Below are positions 46,512 to 55,988 of a stretch of 64,000 bases of DNA, one piece after another. Both the position numbers and the translations under genes were made by a program. This DNA is from a virus. Below the pieces are notes generated by a model. That model did not search any database and had not been told where the DNA came from. It was given only the letters and a program-made list of their open reading frames with translations. How positions within the stretch are numbered: position 1 is the first letter of the stretch; every line of letters begins with the position of its first letter. The stretch spans positions 47,915 through 111,914 of IMG/VR virus record IMGVR_UViG_3300012944_000001; one strand, given 5' to 3'.

Positions 46512-47189
46512 ATGGTAGCTGTATATCCGTCTGCTATTAAAACTTTCGCGTATAGAGAAGATTACACAGAGCTGGTAGAAGCTGCTGATGTCAATGTATC
46601 TTACGACGAGATTCGTGCATTACAAAGTATTTTAGGAGTTAATCCCCAGAACGATACTATAGATGGTGTGGTTAATAAATGGCCAACCGTAGGATCACGA
46701 ATTTCTGCGGTAAGATCAGGAGTATCAAAACCTTTTGCTAATGTATCCGCACACAATTTTCATGTGGACTATGCCCTAGATGATTTCTCCATATCTTGGA
46801 CCAATAAGACATGGGATACACACGGTATGTGGAATGGTGGGACATCGTTAGTATGCCCTCGTTCTGGTGTATATAGATTTGATGTATACGTCAGATGGGC
46901 GGCTGATAATCTTCCTCATGATAATCAGCAACCAATATTTAACAGAAACGGCGAACTAAAAATAGGCGTATCTCAGAATGGCGTACACTATCTAACTGCC
47001 GCCGCCGGTTTCTATCCAATAGGTTGGCAGAAGATAGCACATCAATCAGCCTCCATAACATTACCTTGGACAAAGGGAACTGCTATGACTGCTCTGATTC
47101 GTCAAGATTGTTATACACCAACACTTTCTGCCAGTGCTTTCTTCTCTGCAACCTATGAGCGCGATGCGCCCACCGTAAATAATTTGTAA
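46512..47189 (+). CDS. Tail protein with C1q-like domain
   Basis: This 225-residue protein has a short helical N-terminus and a C-terminal C1q/TNF-like jelly roll: SGVYRFDVYVRWAADN, ELKIGVSQNG and ASAFFSATYE strands. Such domains bind cell-surface ligands in phage tails. It lies between baseplate J and the gpI-like protein. Confidence 0.7.
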   Translation: MVAVYPSAIKTFAYREDYTELVEAADVNVSYDEIRALQSILGVNPQNDTIDGVVNKWPTVGSRISAVRSGVSKPFANVSAHNFHVDYALDDFSISWTNKTWDTHGMWNGGTSLVCPRSGVYRFDVYVRWAADNLPHDNQQPIFNRNGELKIGVSQNGVHYLTAAAGFYPIGWQKIAHQSASITLPWTKGTAMTALIRQDCYTPTLSASAFFSATYERDAPTVNNL

Positions 47190-47209
47190 TTCTACAACAA
47201 GGAGAATGA

Positions 47210-49582
47210 ATGAGTAAGGGTTATGGTATTGATATCTATGGAATAGATTTCTACGGATATTCACAGCCAGCAGATTATAGTGTGGCCCCCTTTATCGCTT
47301 CTCAAACTGGGTATAGGGAAATAACTCTTACATGGGCTTCTCCTAATGTAACTACTTGGAAATCACTACATCTTGTACGAAGTGTTTACGGCTTTCCTGC
47401 CACAGCGGCTGATGGAACTCTTATACAAGAAATAACTCCAGCAACAATAATTCGTTCCTACGATGATCCTCAATTAACTCCTGGAACTATTTATTACTAC
47501 ACTATGTTTATAACTGTAGAAGCTCCAACATGGGATATTGCAGTAACCTATCCTCTAAATTCTCAGATATTGTATAACAATCTGTACTGGAGTGCCATAC
47601 AATCCAACACAGGGCAAACGCCTGCTGCGGGATCTGCCTACTGGACCCCCACTAACTATCTGCCTACATGGCTGCCAGCGGGATATACAGCCACTCTTGC
47701 TTTGGGAAACCAAGGCTATGGAGACATGCTATACAATCGTGCACCTCAGCCTTACAAAATAAATACATCAGATACCTTCAGTAATACTGTGATAGATAAC
47801 ACCGCGCTACAGAATTATCTATCTCTATTTGGCTTCGGTTTAGATATAGTAAAGGCTCAGTATGATAGTCTTCTACAAAATAATAATCCTGATGTAGTAT
47901 CTGCCACGCAGTTGGATCTGCTTGGGCAGCAATTAGGAATAAATACTGATTACTTATCTACTCCTCAACAAAGAAGACAACGTGTAAAGAATGCTGCGGT
48001 AAATTACCGTATGAAGGGGCAGACTCAAGGTATCCATAATCTTATTGCAGAAGTAACTGGTTGGGATTCAGAGATTAACTATGGTCCTAACATGATGAAC
48101 AGTTCTGATCAATCAGCTTTTGTTCATCCTTCTTATGATAAATGGAATGTAAATACTACTTACTTTCCTAATAATGTAATTCAATATAATGGATTCAATT
48201 ATAAAAATCTTGTACAAGCTGTGGGCCAGACGAAAGCACCTACAGGAACTAACTCCAGCAACACTTGGTGGCAAGTTCAGGTACAAATTCTAGACACCAC
48301 AGTAAATCTTAATCCCCGCACCGGTAAGTATTCTACTTGGAATACTGTGGGCAATCCCCCTACTGGAGTAACCTATAGCGGAATACTTACAGGACTTCCT
48401 CATCCCACAGATAGCACTATAAATAACTGGAATGCTATATCTGCTACACAGACAAGCAATTTTAGTTCAGGTTCATTTGAATTATTCTCAACTACACAAT
48501 TCAGTACGCCTAATTATTCTTCAGGAACTAACTACGTAATAAATAATTATGTATTGAATACTGACGGATATTACTATAGAGCAGCCAAACCTTCAGGCCC
48601 AGGAACCCCTTATGGAGCCATAGCGCCAGGCACCAATCAAACTTTTTGGCAGCCTTTTTACTACATAACGCTGGATAGACCGAATAATATTCGTGACAGC
48701 GTAGCCATTCCTCAGTTACCTTACTGGAATTCTACAAAGCAGTATTCCGTCGGAGATACTGTTCAATATCTTGGTATTGTTTATAGAGCTACCTTTAATC
48801 ACAATAATCAGCAACCTACCGGTTATTACTACTCAAACACTTATTGGGCAGCTTTATATCCTGCACAAAATACCGTAGTAGTATCAGGGGAATGGGCAAG
48901 ACTTACTAACGTAGCAACTGTTGCCAGAGCACGTTCTTACCTGAATTTCTACGATAAGCGCGGCGTTCTTATTAGAAATTATGAAGCCGTAGATCCTGGA
49001 TATATCCAGGGATACCAAGGAATAGCAGCTAGATTCGTATTAGATTATGCGGATTTAAATACTACTACTGAGCCAAGTTTGGCCAATGCGGAATCTAATG
49101 TAATAATATTGGATGGGTCTTGGGATTCAACTCCTGCCACAGCAAATATGTGGCGTACTAGTTACGGTATGGCTTCTGTAAATCAAACACTTGCAGGAAC
49201 TACCACGTATATTTATAGTCTAATAAATCCCGGGGCAGGAACAGGCGGACGTCTGGCAGTAACTTTTGTTACCCCCTACATAGATATCACACACAAAACT
49301 CATGGGATAATTTTTGCATACACAAATGCTACTAATTTCTACTATGTAACAAGACAAAGTTTACGAAAGGTAACCGCTGGAGTAGATGCAATTCAATCTT
49401 CTTGGACACGTCTTGAAGGAGAACAGAGAATAGTAGTAGATGTAGGAGATACTATTACCGTGTCTCAGTACGCTAGAACAGGTGATGGTAAGTTGACTGT
49501 GCTAGGAAGTTCTACTGGAAACGGCGCTATCTCCGGACAAATTGGTCTTATTCAAAAGTATTCAGCAACAGGAGATCTATAA
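47210..49582 (+). CDS. Baseplate protein, P2 gpI-like, with carbohydrate-binding modules
   Basis: This 790-residue protein contains a gpI-type segment, DLLGQQLGINTDYLSTPQQR then MKGQTQGIHNLIAEVTGWDS. Two or three short chitin-binding-like modules (YDKWNVNTTYFPNNVIQYNG; YWNSTKQYSVGDTVQYLGIV) follow, and an N-terminal fibronectin-like region precedes it. It connects the baseplate to fibres and may touch the cell wall. Confidence 0.82.
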   Translation: MSKGYGIDIYGIDFYGYSQPADYSVAPFIASQTGYREITLTWASPNVTTWKSLHLVRSVYGFPATAADGTLIQEITPATIIRSYDDPQLTPGTIYYYTMFITVEAPTWDIAVTYPLNSQILYNNLYWSAIQSNTGQTPAAGSAYWTPTNYLPTWLPAGYTATLALGNQGYGDMLYNRAPQPYKINTSDTFSNTVIDNTALQNYLSLFGFGLDIVKAQYDSLLQNNNPDVVSATQLDLLGQQLGINTDYLSTPQQRRQRVKNAAVNYRMKGQTQGIHNLIAEVTGWDSEINYGPNMMNSSDQSAFVHPSYDKWNVNTTYFPNNVIQYNGFNYKNLVQAVGQTKAPTGTNSSNTWWQVQVQILDTTVNLNPRTGKYSTWNTVGNPPTGVTYSGILTGLPHPTDSTINNWNAISATQTSNFSSGSFELFSTTQFSTPNYSSGTNYVINNYVLNTDGYYYRAAKPSGPGTPYGAIAPGTNQTFWQPFYYITLDRPNNIRDSVAIPQLPYWNSTKQYSVGDTVQYLGIVYRATFNHNNQQPTGYYYSNTYWAALYPAQNTVVVSGEWARLTNVATVARARSYLNFYDKRGVLIRNYEAVDPGYIQGYQGIAARFVLDYADLNTTTEPSLANAESNVIILDGSWDSTPATANMWRTSYGMASVNQTLAGTTTYIYSLINPGAGTGGRLAVTFVTPYIDITHKTHGIIFAYTNATNFYYVTRQSLRKVTAGVDAIQSSWTRLEGEQRIVVDVGDTITVSQYARTGDGKLTVLGSSTGNGAISGQIGLIQKYSATGDL

Positions 49583-51991
49583 ATGGCGAACCCGAATACT
49601 AATACTCTGACGGACATATTTCTTCCTGACGGATTTGGTGCCTTTGGTTTTGGTGACGGAGGATATGGTGGTAGTCCCGCACTACTGAATCCTCAATGGA
49701 ATACTAATAGTGGCAATTTTGGAATAGATCCAATAACAGGATTGGCTTATGTAGAAGCTACTTCTACTCCAAGTTATGTTGGCGCTGCGCTATACAATAT
49801 TGAGTACAGTTATTTCTTTGCCAAGATAGTTCCTGCACCAGTCGGCGCTGGTTCTGTACAGACGGCGTTAGTAATAAAACATGATGCTCATAATTATGTG
49901 GAAATGTCTATAGGTCCAGACAATCAATTCAAGGCTTATGTATCCAACGACTTGAATATCACATTAGCTAGCCCGGCACTCCCTACCTATGATCCAGTAG
50001 CACATGCCTATTGGCGTATTAGAAATGATGATCGTCTAGTATTTCATTTTGATACATCACCTAATGGATATACTTGGACAGAGTTAGGTAGCGCCACATA
50101 TTTATGGGACGCTTCTTCTGTAGTCGTCACTATATTCTCTGGATTTACTGGTTTAGATTCTCCTGGAAATATTGCTCTGATATCTAGCATCAATCTTCCA
50201 GGAAATACTTTAGCGTTAGCCAGCACAGGAAGAGCCACAGCTTCTGCTAATGGCTTAGCCACTTTAAGTAATCTGAATGCTCTTTCTGCCACCGCTAATG
50301 CTGTAGCGGGATCCCGAGCCCAATTCAATATAATATCTAGTCTTCCTGAAGGCGGGCTAACCGATTTTTCCTGGACTTCTGTAGCAAAAACGGTAGACCC
50401 TATTATCTTTAATTATTGGAATCAATTATCAGTAACAGTATTCAATGGTTCTTCCCCCTTGACACAATCCGCATGGCAGAATTCTCCATTCCCTATAGCA
50501 ACACCCACAACTTATAGAGATGGCTCTTATTTCCAACCAGCTGCTTATGCCGTAATAGATAACAATGTGCAGGATGTCGTAGACAATGCGGCTAATCTTC
50601 TTACAAGTGTTCAGGTAGAACAAACTGATGGATTGAATAATCGTTTATCAACCAATGCTTTTATTTACTCTGATAGTTGCTGCTATACCCCTGGCATAGG
50701 AACAGCTTCCGTTACGCGCAGTACAGATAAAGCGTTAACTGGTCAGTATTCTGGAAAAATAGTAAATAATAATACGCCTTTGACTACCGCCGCCGGAGAT
50801 CTGGTTTATTTTGCCTTTCCCAGTCCCGCCGCCCTAGTTTCTGTCAGACAGAATGCCTCACTACGTGTGGAAAATCTATTTGGTTCGGTGTCCTTGTCTA
50901 CTACCCGAGCAAATACTAGTTGGTATGCTGGCTTTGTATTCTATGATGCAAATTTCAATATTTTGTCTGAAAGTACTTATCAACATTCCACTATTACAAA
51001 TAAAAATACCCATCCAGGTGGAGGGGTATGGCAGGCAGGTGTTGTGTATGACAAAATTATTCCTACTACAGCAGCGTGGGCAGCAGTAGTACCTGTAGTA
51101 ATAGTTCCTAGTAGTGCAACATTAGAAACTGTATATATGAGTAATCACTCTATTACAGGAGCCTCCTTATTTATAACGGAAATAGGAACTAATTACACAC
51201 ATCCCAAGACTTCTAATATAAACATAAAGGCTGATAGGGTTAACTACGCTGTTAACAGCGGTTTTAATGTAAACACTTTCCAATGGGTGGAAATAAATGT
51301 GGGTACTTCAGGTACACCCAATGCCGGAAGTATTGCCTGGGATGGTACAACAGGCTATAACTCCTTAGGCTCTATGCGAGTGGACATAGCAGTACCCAGC
51401 GGAAGTTTTACAGGGCCGGGAACTGCAAAGTTAGGGGCATCTACTCGACCAAATCTTAGCAGTACCGGTTCTGGTAGATATCCTATAGTCCAAGGACTTA
51501 AAATAGGACATACTTACACCATTAGTATGTGGATAAAAAGAAGTGCTAATTGTCCTAACATTTATATGAATGTTACAGATGCTAATGGTTTAGGTCCACC
51601 AGATACTGATGTGGCCTCTACTAATGTTCTATATCCTGAAAATACTGAGGGCAATTGGACCAGAGTACAGACAACATACACTGTTCCACCAACAGGATTA
51701 CAAGATTATAATTTCTATGTCTATACTTTATTCTCAGATATTTCTCATGCACCATTTTCTTATTGGGTAGACTCCCTTATGGTAGAAGAAACTGATACAT
51801 ATAATGGTTACTTTGATGGTGGATTTGCTTCAGCGGATTACAAATGGGAAGCTAATGGAACAGCTAATGCATGTAGATCTTATTACTATAAGAATTACAC
51901 AGATAAGTTCTTAAATCTTAATAATATGCTTGCCTCTGTTCTTCCTGTAGGAGAGTACTATAATCTTAAGTTTGCTCAACCTATAACATAA
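49583..51991 (+). CDS. Tail fibre / receptor-binding protein
   Basis: This 802-residue protein starts with a glycine-rich anchor (LPDGFGAFGFGDGGYGGSPA). It has a concanavalin-like domain (about 35-205, with ALVIKHDAHNYVEMSIGPDN) and a C-terminal carbohydrate-binding jelly roll (VDSLMVEETDTYNGYFDGGF). It is the last tail gene and abuts the previous stop. Ligand unknown. Confidence 0.82.
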   Translation: MANPNTNTLTDIFLPDGFGAFGFGDGGYGGSPALLNPQWNTNSGNFGIDPITGLAYVEATSTPSYVGAALYNIEYSYFFAKIVPAPVGAGSVQTALVIKHDAHNYVEMSIGPDNQFKAYVSNDLNITLASPALPTYDPVAHAYWRIRNDDRLVFHFDTSPNGYTWTELGSATYLWDASSVVVTIFSGFTGLDSPGNIALISSINLPGNTLALASTGRATASANGLATLSNLNALSATANAVAGSRAQFNIISSLPEGGLTDFSWTSVAKTVDPIIFNYWNQLSVTVFNGSSPLTQSAWQNSPFPIATPTTYRDGSYFQPAAYAVIDNNVQDVVDNAANLLTSVQVEQTDGLNNRLSTNAFIYSDSCCYTPGIGTASVTRSTDKALTGQYSGKIVNNNTPLTTAAGDLVYFAFPSPAALVSVRQNASLRVENLFGSVSLSTTRANTSWYAGFVFYDANFNILSESTYQHSTITNKNTHPGGGVWQAGVVYDKIIPTTAAWAAVVPVVIVPSSATLETVYMSNHSITGASLFITEIGTNYTHPKTSNINIKADRVNYAVNSGFNVNTFQWVEINVGTSGTPNAGSIAWDGTTGYNSLGSMRVDIAVPSGSFTGPGTAKLGASTRPNLSSTGSGRYPIVQGLKIGHTYTISMWIKRSANCPNIYMNVTDANGLGPPDTDVASTNVLYPENTEGNWTRVQTTYTVPPTGLQDYNFYVYTLFSDISHAPFSYWVDSLMVEETDTYNGYFDGGFASADYKWEANGTANACRSYYYKNYTDKFLNLNNMLASVLPVGEYYNLKFAQPIT

Positions 51992-51992
51992 T

Positions 51993-52045
51993 AAAAAAAA
52001 CATAAAGAAGAGATATATAGATAATCTATATATCTCTTCTTTTAT
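51993..52045. terminator. Bidirectional terminator at the end of the tail operon
   Basis: AAGAAGAGATATATAGAT (52005-52022) pairs with 52024-52041, an almost uninterrupted inverted repeat. A run of eight A at 51993-52000 makes it a textbook terminator for leftward transcripts, and TTTATTTATA follows on the plus strand. Confidence 0.92.
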
Positions 52046-52056
52046 TTATATAAGTA

Positions 52057-52100
52057 TTATAAAAGAAAGTATACAGAAGGTACCACAGACTGTCAAGTGT
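52057..52100 (-). repeat. 44-bp promoter repeat, right copy (inverted)
   Basis: These bases are the exact reverse complement of 874-917. The flanks diverge immediately, so the repeat unit is the promoter plus possible operator. Confidence 0.9.
52068..52096 (-). promoter_or_regulatory. Sigma70-type promoter, leftward
   Basis: On the minus strand TTGACA (52091-52096), a 17-base spacer and TATACT (52068-52073). Transcription would start near 52060 and meet the terminator at once, making an RNA of about 65 bases. Confidence 0.75.
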
Positions 52101-52134
52101 GGTAGGATTCTGTTCTCAGCAACCAAGGAGACCT

Positions 52135-52395
52135 ATGCATTTTCTTTATACAACACTCATTACTTTATGGATATGGGAATTTATAAAAGTATATTTATCT
52201 CGTCTACCTGACTGGTGTATTCATTTTCTGTTAATACCTTTTATAGTTTGTCTGGCAATGATCATACCTTCTCCAGTCAGTGTTGTCCTGTCTGTTGCTG
52301 GAGCTGTGATGCTGCTACAGTCTCTGGGTAGCGGAACTTCTCATACACAAACTCCGCGAACCAAGAAGCGAACTAACATGCCTCCACCTCCTTGA
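52135..52395 (+). CDS. Small membrane protein
   Basis: ATG 52135 behind AAGGAG gives 86 residues; an upstream GTG at 52099 lies in the promoter repeat. Two hydrophobic helices (about 3-18 and 28-60) are followed by a Lys/Pro-rich tail (TPRTKKRTNMPPPP). The topology suits a holin or inner-membrane accessory protein. It is alone between the terminator and the next promoter. Confidence 0.65.
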   Translation: MHFLYTTLITLWIWEFIKVYLSRLPDWCIHFLLIPFIVCLAMIIPSPVSVVLSVAGAVMLLQSLGSGTSHTQTPRTKKRTNMPPPP

Positions 52396-52420
52396 CAGGT
52401 ACTGAGGAGGTTGGTACTGT
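52392..52420 (+). promoter_or_regulatory. Promoter for the replication block
   Basis: TTGACA (52392-52397), a 17-base spacer and TACTGT (52415-52420). It lies 38 bases before the TTG start at 52458 and probably drives the long gene series to the right. Confidence 0.65.
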
Positions 52421-52457
52421 TCTTTCATCAAGCACGACACATACTTAGGAGGAAAGT

Positions 52458-53447
52458 TTGACTCGGGATTTTAGCACGGACCTTACGATTCTCGTAACTG
52501 GTTCCGGCAACAGCACGGTACAGAATATTCAAGATAACCTCACCGAGTGGATTCTTAGGGGGAAGGATGAAAGGAATGTACAGGTAATTATTCCCTTTAC
52601 TGAGCTTATGGGTAAGGGAATGGAGAACTTCATTGAATGGGGAGAATATTTCTTTCAGTGGGGAGACCCTGAGGGAGACCCTTTCCATGCTGTGGTTATG
52701 CCAAAGCGCGGTAACAAGATTATCTCCAAAGCTACTAACACTAAGCAGGTCACGACCTTTAAAGAATCCATTGACGTTTCTCTGGAACTTCTTACAGATG
52801 CTTGGCAGAATGGAAATGAAGTAGCCGTTATTTCTATCTTTGCTTCTGATATGGATGAAGATATGGAATTCATTACTGAGGCAAAGAAGATTAATCTCCT
52901 TCCGGTATTCAATCTTTCTGAGGGAATGATTGATTCCTTTGATGGTTATCAGTCTGAGGAATCTATTATGGTAGAAGGAGCGGCCCGAGAGAAGTTCCTT
53001 TTGGAGGAAGCGCAGAAAGATGCTGTTGCCTCTCTTGACCAGGATACAAAGCCTGCTACAAAGAAGGCTTCAGCGCCTCGTAAGCGAGCTGCTAAGAAGA
53101 CTACGACTCCTAGTACTCCTACTACTCTGAAGGAGTCTGAGAAGCCCCTTCAAGACCTTCCTGTAGGCACTGTCGTAGAGGTTGCAGATACTGAGTTCAC
53201 GAAGATTGGTCCTAATCCTTTCCGTGAGCCTCTTCCAGGGAATCCTATCCATGACCAGAAGATCACTAAGGATACTCCTCTTGAAGGTTTCAGTGAATTT
53301 GCAGAGATTACTCCTACGAAGAAGCAGGCAGAAGACAACATCTGGGGTGATTCGGATAAGATCCTGGTAAGTAAGAAGGATCTTACAGATTTGGCTGAGG
53401 GAATTAATTTGATTACTAAGGCATTTACTCGAATCCTGGGGCAATAA
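52458..53447 (+). CDS. Hypothetical protein with histone-like basic linker
   Basis: This 329-residue protein starts at TTG behind TAGGAGG. Residues 1-185 form an alpha/beta domain with Rossmann-like strands (LTILVTGSGNSTVQNIQ; EVAVISIFASD). A Lys/Ala/Pro-rich linker (about 200-225, KKASAPRKRAAKKTTTPSTP) resembles histone H1 or mycobacterial DNA-binding tails. A short C-terminal helix follows. It may bind DNA or RNA. No family is recognised for the N-domain. Confidence 0.7.
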   Translation: MTRDFSTDLTILVTGSGNSTVQNIQDNLTEWILRGKDERNVQVIIPFTELMGKGMENFIEWGEYFFQWGDPEGDPFHAVVMPKRGNKIISKATNTKQVTTFKESIDVSLELLTDAWQNGNEVAVISIFASDMDEDMEFITEAKKINLLPVFNLSEGMIDSFDGYQSEESIMVEGAAREKFLLEEAQKDAVASLDQDTKPATKKASAPRKRAAKKTTTPSTPTTLKESEKPLQDLPVGTVVEVADTEFTKIGPNPFREPLPGNPIHDQKITKDTPLEGFSEFAEITPTKKQAEDNIWGDSDKILVSKKDLTDLAEGINLITKAFTRILGQ

Positions 53448-53590
53448 TGGATTGGCCCTATTGGTTTTGTAAACTGTTTGGACATAGAGTTCCTACACTT
53501 TTATTTCAAAAAGGCAACGAAGAATGTGATTGTGGAGCAGACCATACTTATTTTGGATGCTCTCGTTGTCGTCAATATTTGGAAAACTAA
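53447..53590 (+). CDS. Small zinc-ribbon protein
   Basis: A 47-residue protein is coupled by TAATG to the previous gene. C27, C29, C38 and C41 (ECDCG...GCSRC) form a likely zinc ribbon. The N-terminus is aromatic (MDWPYWFCKLFGH). Its stop overlaps the next ATG. Function is unknown. Confidence 0.65.
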   Translation: MDWPYWFCKLFGHRVPTLLFQKGNEECDCGADHTYFGCSRCRQYLEN

Positions 53591-53757
53591 TGCATCCTTT
53601 TAAGTCTTATAGAAAAGCCGAAGTTTATCGTAAGCAAAAGGGGGCCACTAAGAAACTCCCTGGGTGGGGATTCAAGGTGACTCCTAAGCAGCGCAAACGG
53701 CTTCAACGTACGCATAATGAAGATATGCGTAAACTCCTATTTCCCAAGGATAAATAA
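53590..53757 (+). CDS. Small basic protein
   Basis: ATG 53590 overlaps the previous stop (TAATG) and gives 55 residues, strongly basic (RKAEVYRKQKGATKKLPGWG). A longer frame from 53530 is rejected because it starts inside the zinc-ribbon gene with no ribosome site. Nucleic-acid binding is likely from charge alone. Confidence 0.65.
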   Translation: MHPFKSYRKAEVYRKQKGATKKLPGWGFKVTPKQRKRLQRTHNEDMRKLLFPKDK

Positions 53758-53972
53758 TGGAAGACTTTAAGAAGCCTAAACAGGTAGGCGGAGATCACTG
53801 TCTGGGGGCAAGTATGCAACCCTTTGATGTGATTGATATTTTTGGCCTTAATTTCTACGAAGGATCTGCGGTAAAGTATCTCTTGCGTTGGAGGAAGAAG
53901 AATGGCGTAGAGGACTTGGAAAAGGCTAAGCATTACATTGAAATTCTTATTGAAAAGGAGAACAACAAGTGA
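53757..53972 (+). CDS. DUF3310 protein
   Basis: This 71-residue protein fits DUF3310: GGDHCLGASMQPFDVIDIFG, then YEGSAVKYLLRWRKKNGVED and LEKAKHYIE. The family is widespread in phages near replication genes and sometimes labelled nucleotide kinase-like, without firm evidence. It is coupled to both neighbours. Confidence 0.88.
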   Translation: MEDFKKPKQVGGDHCLGASMQPFDVIDIFGLNFYEGSAVKYLLRWRKKNGVEDLEKAKHYIEILIEKENNK

Positions 53973-54181
53973 ACGTAGTTTATACGCCTATGGCCATTGA
54001 CGGCGAGTCCGGTTATTTTCTAGCAGACGACGAGTACCGTAAACTTTATGAAGCGGCTAACGGAGATACTAATAACGAGTATCTAGAAAGTGTTGAAGCA
54101 GAGAACGATAATCTCCGCAATACTATCTCTGATACTCTGGCGCGCATGCGGAAGCTAGTTTATGATTTGGGAAATGCATGA
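53969..54181 (+). CDS. Hypothetical small coiled-coil protein
   Basis: A 70-residue protein starts at GTG overlapping the previous stop (GTGA). The second half is a coiled coil (YLESVEAENDNLRNTISDTL). It overlaps the next gene as ATGA. Function is unknown. Confidence 0.65.
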   Translation: MNVVYTPMAIDGESGYFLADDEYRKLYEAANGDTNNEYLESVEAENDNLRNTISDTLARMRKLVYDLGNA

Positions 54182-54411
54182 CCAATAACTGGGTATACGA
54201 AATTATTCATGTCAATTACCCTACTTGGGTAGGTAATTTTCTATACAATGATTTTGGTTACGCTAAGTTCTGTGCTGAACAGGATTGCCAGGAAACTTTT
54301 GGGGAACCCAATGTTTCTTACACTTGGGATTTCATTTGCAAGGGAATCTATCAATTGCATGATGGAGAACTTCCTACTGATATCGAACTTCGTATTCGTC
54401 ATGTTGGATAA
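54178..54411 (+). CDS. Hypothetical protein
   Basis: A 77-residue aromatic protein (MTNNWVYEIIHVNYPTWVGN...) is coupled by ATGA. It contains two cysteines near the middle (FCAEQDC) and one later, with no clear motif. Function is unknown. Confidence 0.65.
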   Translation: MTNNWVYEIIHVNYPTWVGNFLYNDFGYAKFCAEQDCQETFGEPNVSYTWDFICKGIYQLHDGELPTDIELRIRHVG

Positions 54412-54415
54412 GTAA

Positions 54416-54799
54416 ATGACAGCCCAAAATATATGGGACGACTTATGGGGATCTCCAGAAGAGCCGGAGGTTCCCATAAAGGCGTCTTATAACTCAAATC
54501 ATTTAGCCAAGTATTTTCAGGACAAGTTATTCGCAGCCGCTTGGTATAGTGGGTTCGGCATGGTCAATCTAAGGGCTCTGGCAGGCGCTCTAGCCAAGTG
54601 GAAGATGCATACAGACTCTGATACAGTCAGGACAATGATCAACTGTTACATAGCGGAGGAGAACTTCCGAGGAAAGAACCCTGGTTGGCAGGACTTCTTG
54701 TACAATGCTGAAAGGATAGCTACTTCCTTGAAAGAAGTTCCATCCAAAGATAAGTGGGATCTTATGGAAGAGGAGTGGGAGAAAAAGTATGGTGAGTAG
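54416..54799 (+). CDS. Hypothetical protein, possible replication partner
   Basis: This 127-residue helical protein overlaps the DnaC-like gene by 11 bases. Its pattern (MVNLRALAGALAKWKMHTDS...YIAEENFRGKNPGWQDFLYN) resembles small replisome organiser domains that pair with helicase loaders. The link is by position. Confidence 0.6.
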   Translation: MTAQNIWDDLWGSPEEPEVPIKASYNSNHLAKYFQDKLFAAAWYSGFGMVNLRALAGALAKWKMHTDSDTVRTMINCYIAEENFRGKNPGWQDFLYNAERIATSLKEVPSKDKWDLMEEEWEKKYGE

Positions 54800-55490
54800 T
54801 ACGCTTATGCCTGATGATTTCTATGTAGGAAGATGGGACCAGGCCAATATTCCCATTAAGCTCAGAGGGATGCGACTAGCTAATTATGAACCTGTCGTAA
54901 CCAGTGAAGGCAAGTCGCATCGTACGGGAGTAATGGCTAGTCAAGCCGCTCAAGTATTTGTAGATAATTTCACCGATCATTACGTTTCTGCTAAACGAGC
55001 AAGTGTAGGTTCTTTTCCTAATAACCGAGATAACATCGGTAAGGGCATGATGTTCTTTGGCCGAAATGGTACACGTAAGTCGACATTGGCTGCCAATGTC
55101 CTTACAGAAATTCAATATCTTAGTCCTTCATATCGTATTTATTACATTCGTTTCTCTGATTGGAAACGGGCACTTACTGATACTTTTACAAAGGAAGAGA
55201 CAGAGCGTACTGGAATTGCCAGGCGTATGTTGAAACTTGCAGAGTTGTCCCATGCCTTGGTTCTAGATGATATTGGACAAGAGCATCGTACTGCCTCTGG
55301 TTTTACGGAAAGTTCCCTACACGAGCTTCTTCGTGTAAGGTATGAAGCGGCTCGACCTACTATTGTTACCACCAATATTGATCCTGATATGATGCGTGGA
55401 GTATACGGAGATTCTTTTGAGAGTTTTCGTCACGATGCTTTTGAAACTTACCCGCTATTGGGTCCAGATACCAGAAAGACTAGGAAATAG
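54789..55490 (+). CDS. DnaC-like helicase loader ATPase
   Basis: This 233-residue AAA+ protein has a Walker A-like GRNGTRKST (G91-T99), Walker B ALVLDDIGQE, sensor 1 TIVTTNIDPD and an RYEAAR helix. This is the DnaC/IstB type that loads a DnaB helicase on DNA. The P-loop has Arg96 where Gly precedes the lysine in the consensus, which is unusual. Helicase and primase genes lie 4 kb downstream. Confidence 0.85.
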   Translation: MVSSTLMPDDFYVGRWDQANIPIKLRGMRLANYEPVVTSEGKSHRTGVMASQAAQVFVDNFTDHYVSAKRASVGSFPNNRDNIGKGMMFFGRNGTRKSTLAANVLTEIQYLSPSYRIYYIRFSDWKRALTDTFTKEETERTGIARRMLKLAELSHALVLDDIGQEHRTASGFTESSLHELLRVRYEAARPTIVTTNIDPDMMRGVYGDSFESFRHDAFETYPLLGPDTRKTRK

Positions 55491-55491
55491 T

Positions 55492-55728
55492 ATGCAAGAA
55501 TCTTATAATATTTATGATCTTTTAGGAAAGATCGAATGGGAAGGCGGCATTGCCGGAGTACTAGACTACGGTATGCGAGATGTTGAAGACTATGATGTTC
55601 CCGATGAGCTTAAGGAAGCTTGGGCGGACATGGCTGAACTCTATGAGGATTTTGAGAGTTCTGCTAGTACAGTAAGTGATCTACTTGACGAGTTTGAAAT
55701 CAAATACAATGCGGATAAGGAGTTCTAA
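55492..55728 (+). CDS. Hypothetical acidic protein
   Basis: ATG 55492 behind AGGAAATAG gives 78 residues; a longer frame from 55396 lies within the loader gene. It is strongly acidic and helical (VPDELKEAWADMAELYEDFE). It may mimic DNA or simply be a small adaptor. Coupled to the next gene by TAATG. Confidence 0.65.
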   Translation: MQESYNIYDLLGKIEWEGGIAGVLDYGMRDVEDYDVPDELKEAWADMAELYEDFESSASTVSDLLDEFEIKYNADKEF

Positions 55729-55988
55729 TGGTGGATCGATGGAACGTAGTTGCGGATATTCGGGCATTGGTGAAGGAGTACTCAATTGTTTGGCCTTCCA
55801 CTTATGACAGTCTTGATGAGGCTTTGGCAGACCTAATTGAAACGGCGCTGGATGTTTCTCATGAGGCAGGTTACGATTCAGCAGAGCAAGATCATGAATA
55901 TGATTATGAGAATGGCCGATCTGATGGTTATGATTCTGGTTACGAAGACGGCTATGAGAGCGGATACAATTCTGCGGCAGCCGAATAA
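55728..55988 (+). CDS. Acidic protein with Tyr-Asp-Gly repeats
   Basis: An 86-residue protein has a helical N-terminus and a C-terminal run of imperfect repeats of the type DGYDSGYEDGYESGYN. Charge is strongly negative. It is coupled to the previous gene. Function is unknown. Confidence 0.65.
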   Translation: MVDRWNVVADIRALVKEYSIVWPSTYDSLDEALADLIETALDVSHEAGYDSAEQDHEYDYENGRSDGYDSGYEDGYESGYNSAAAE

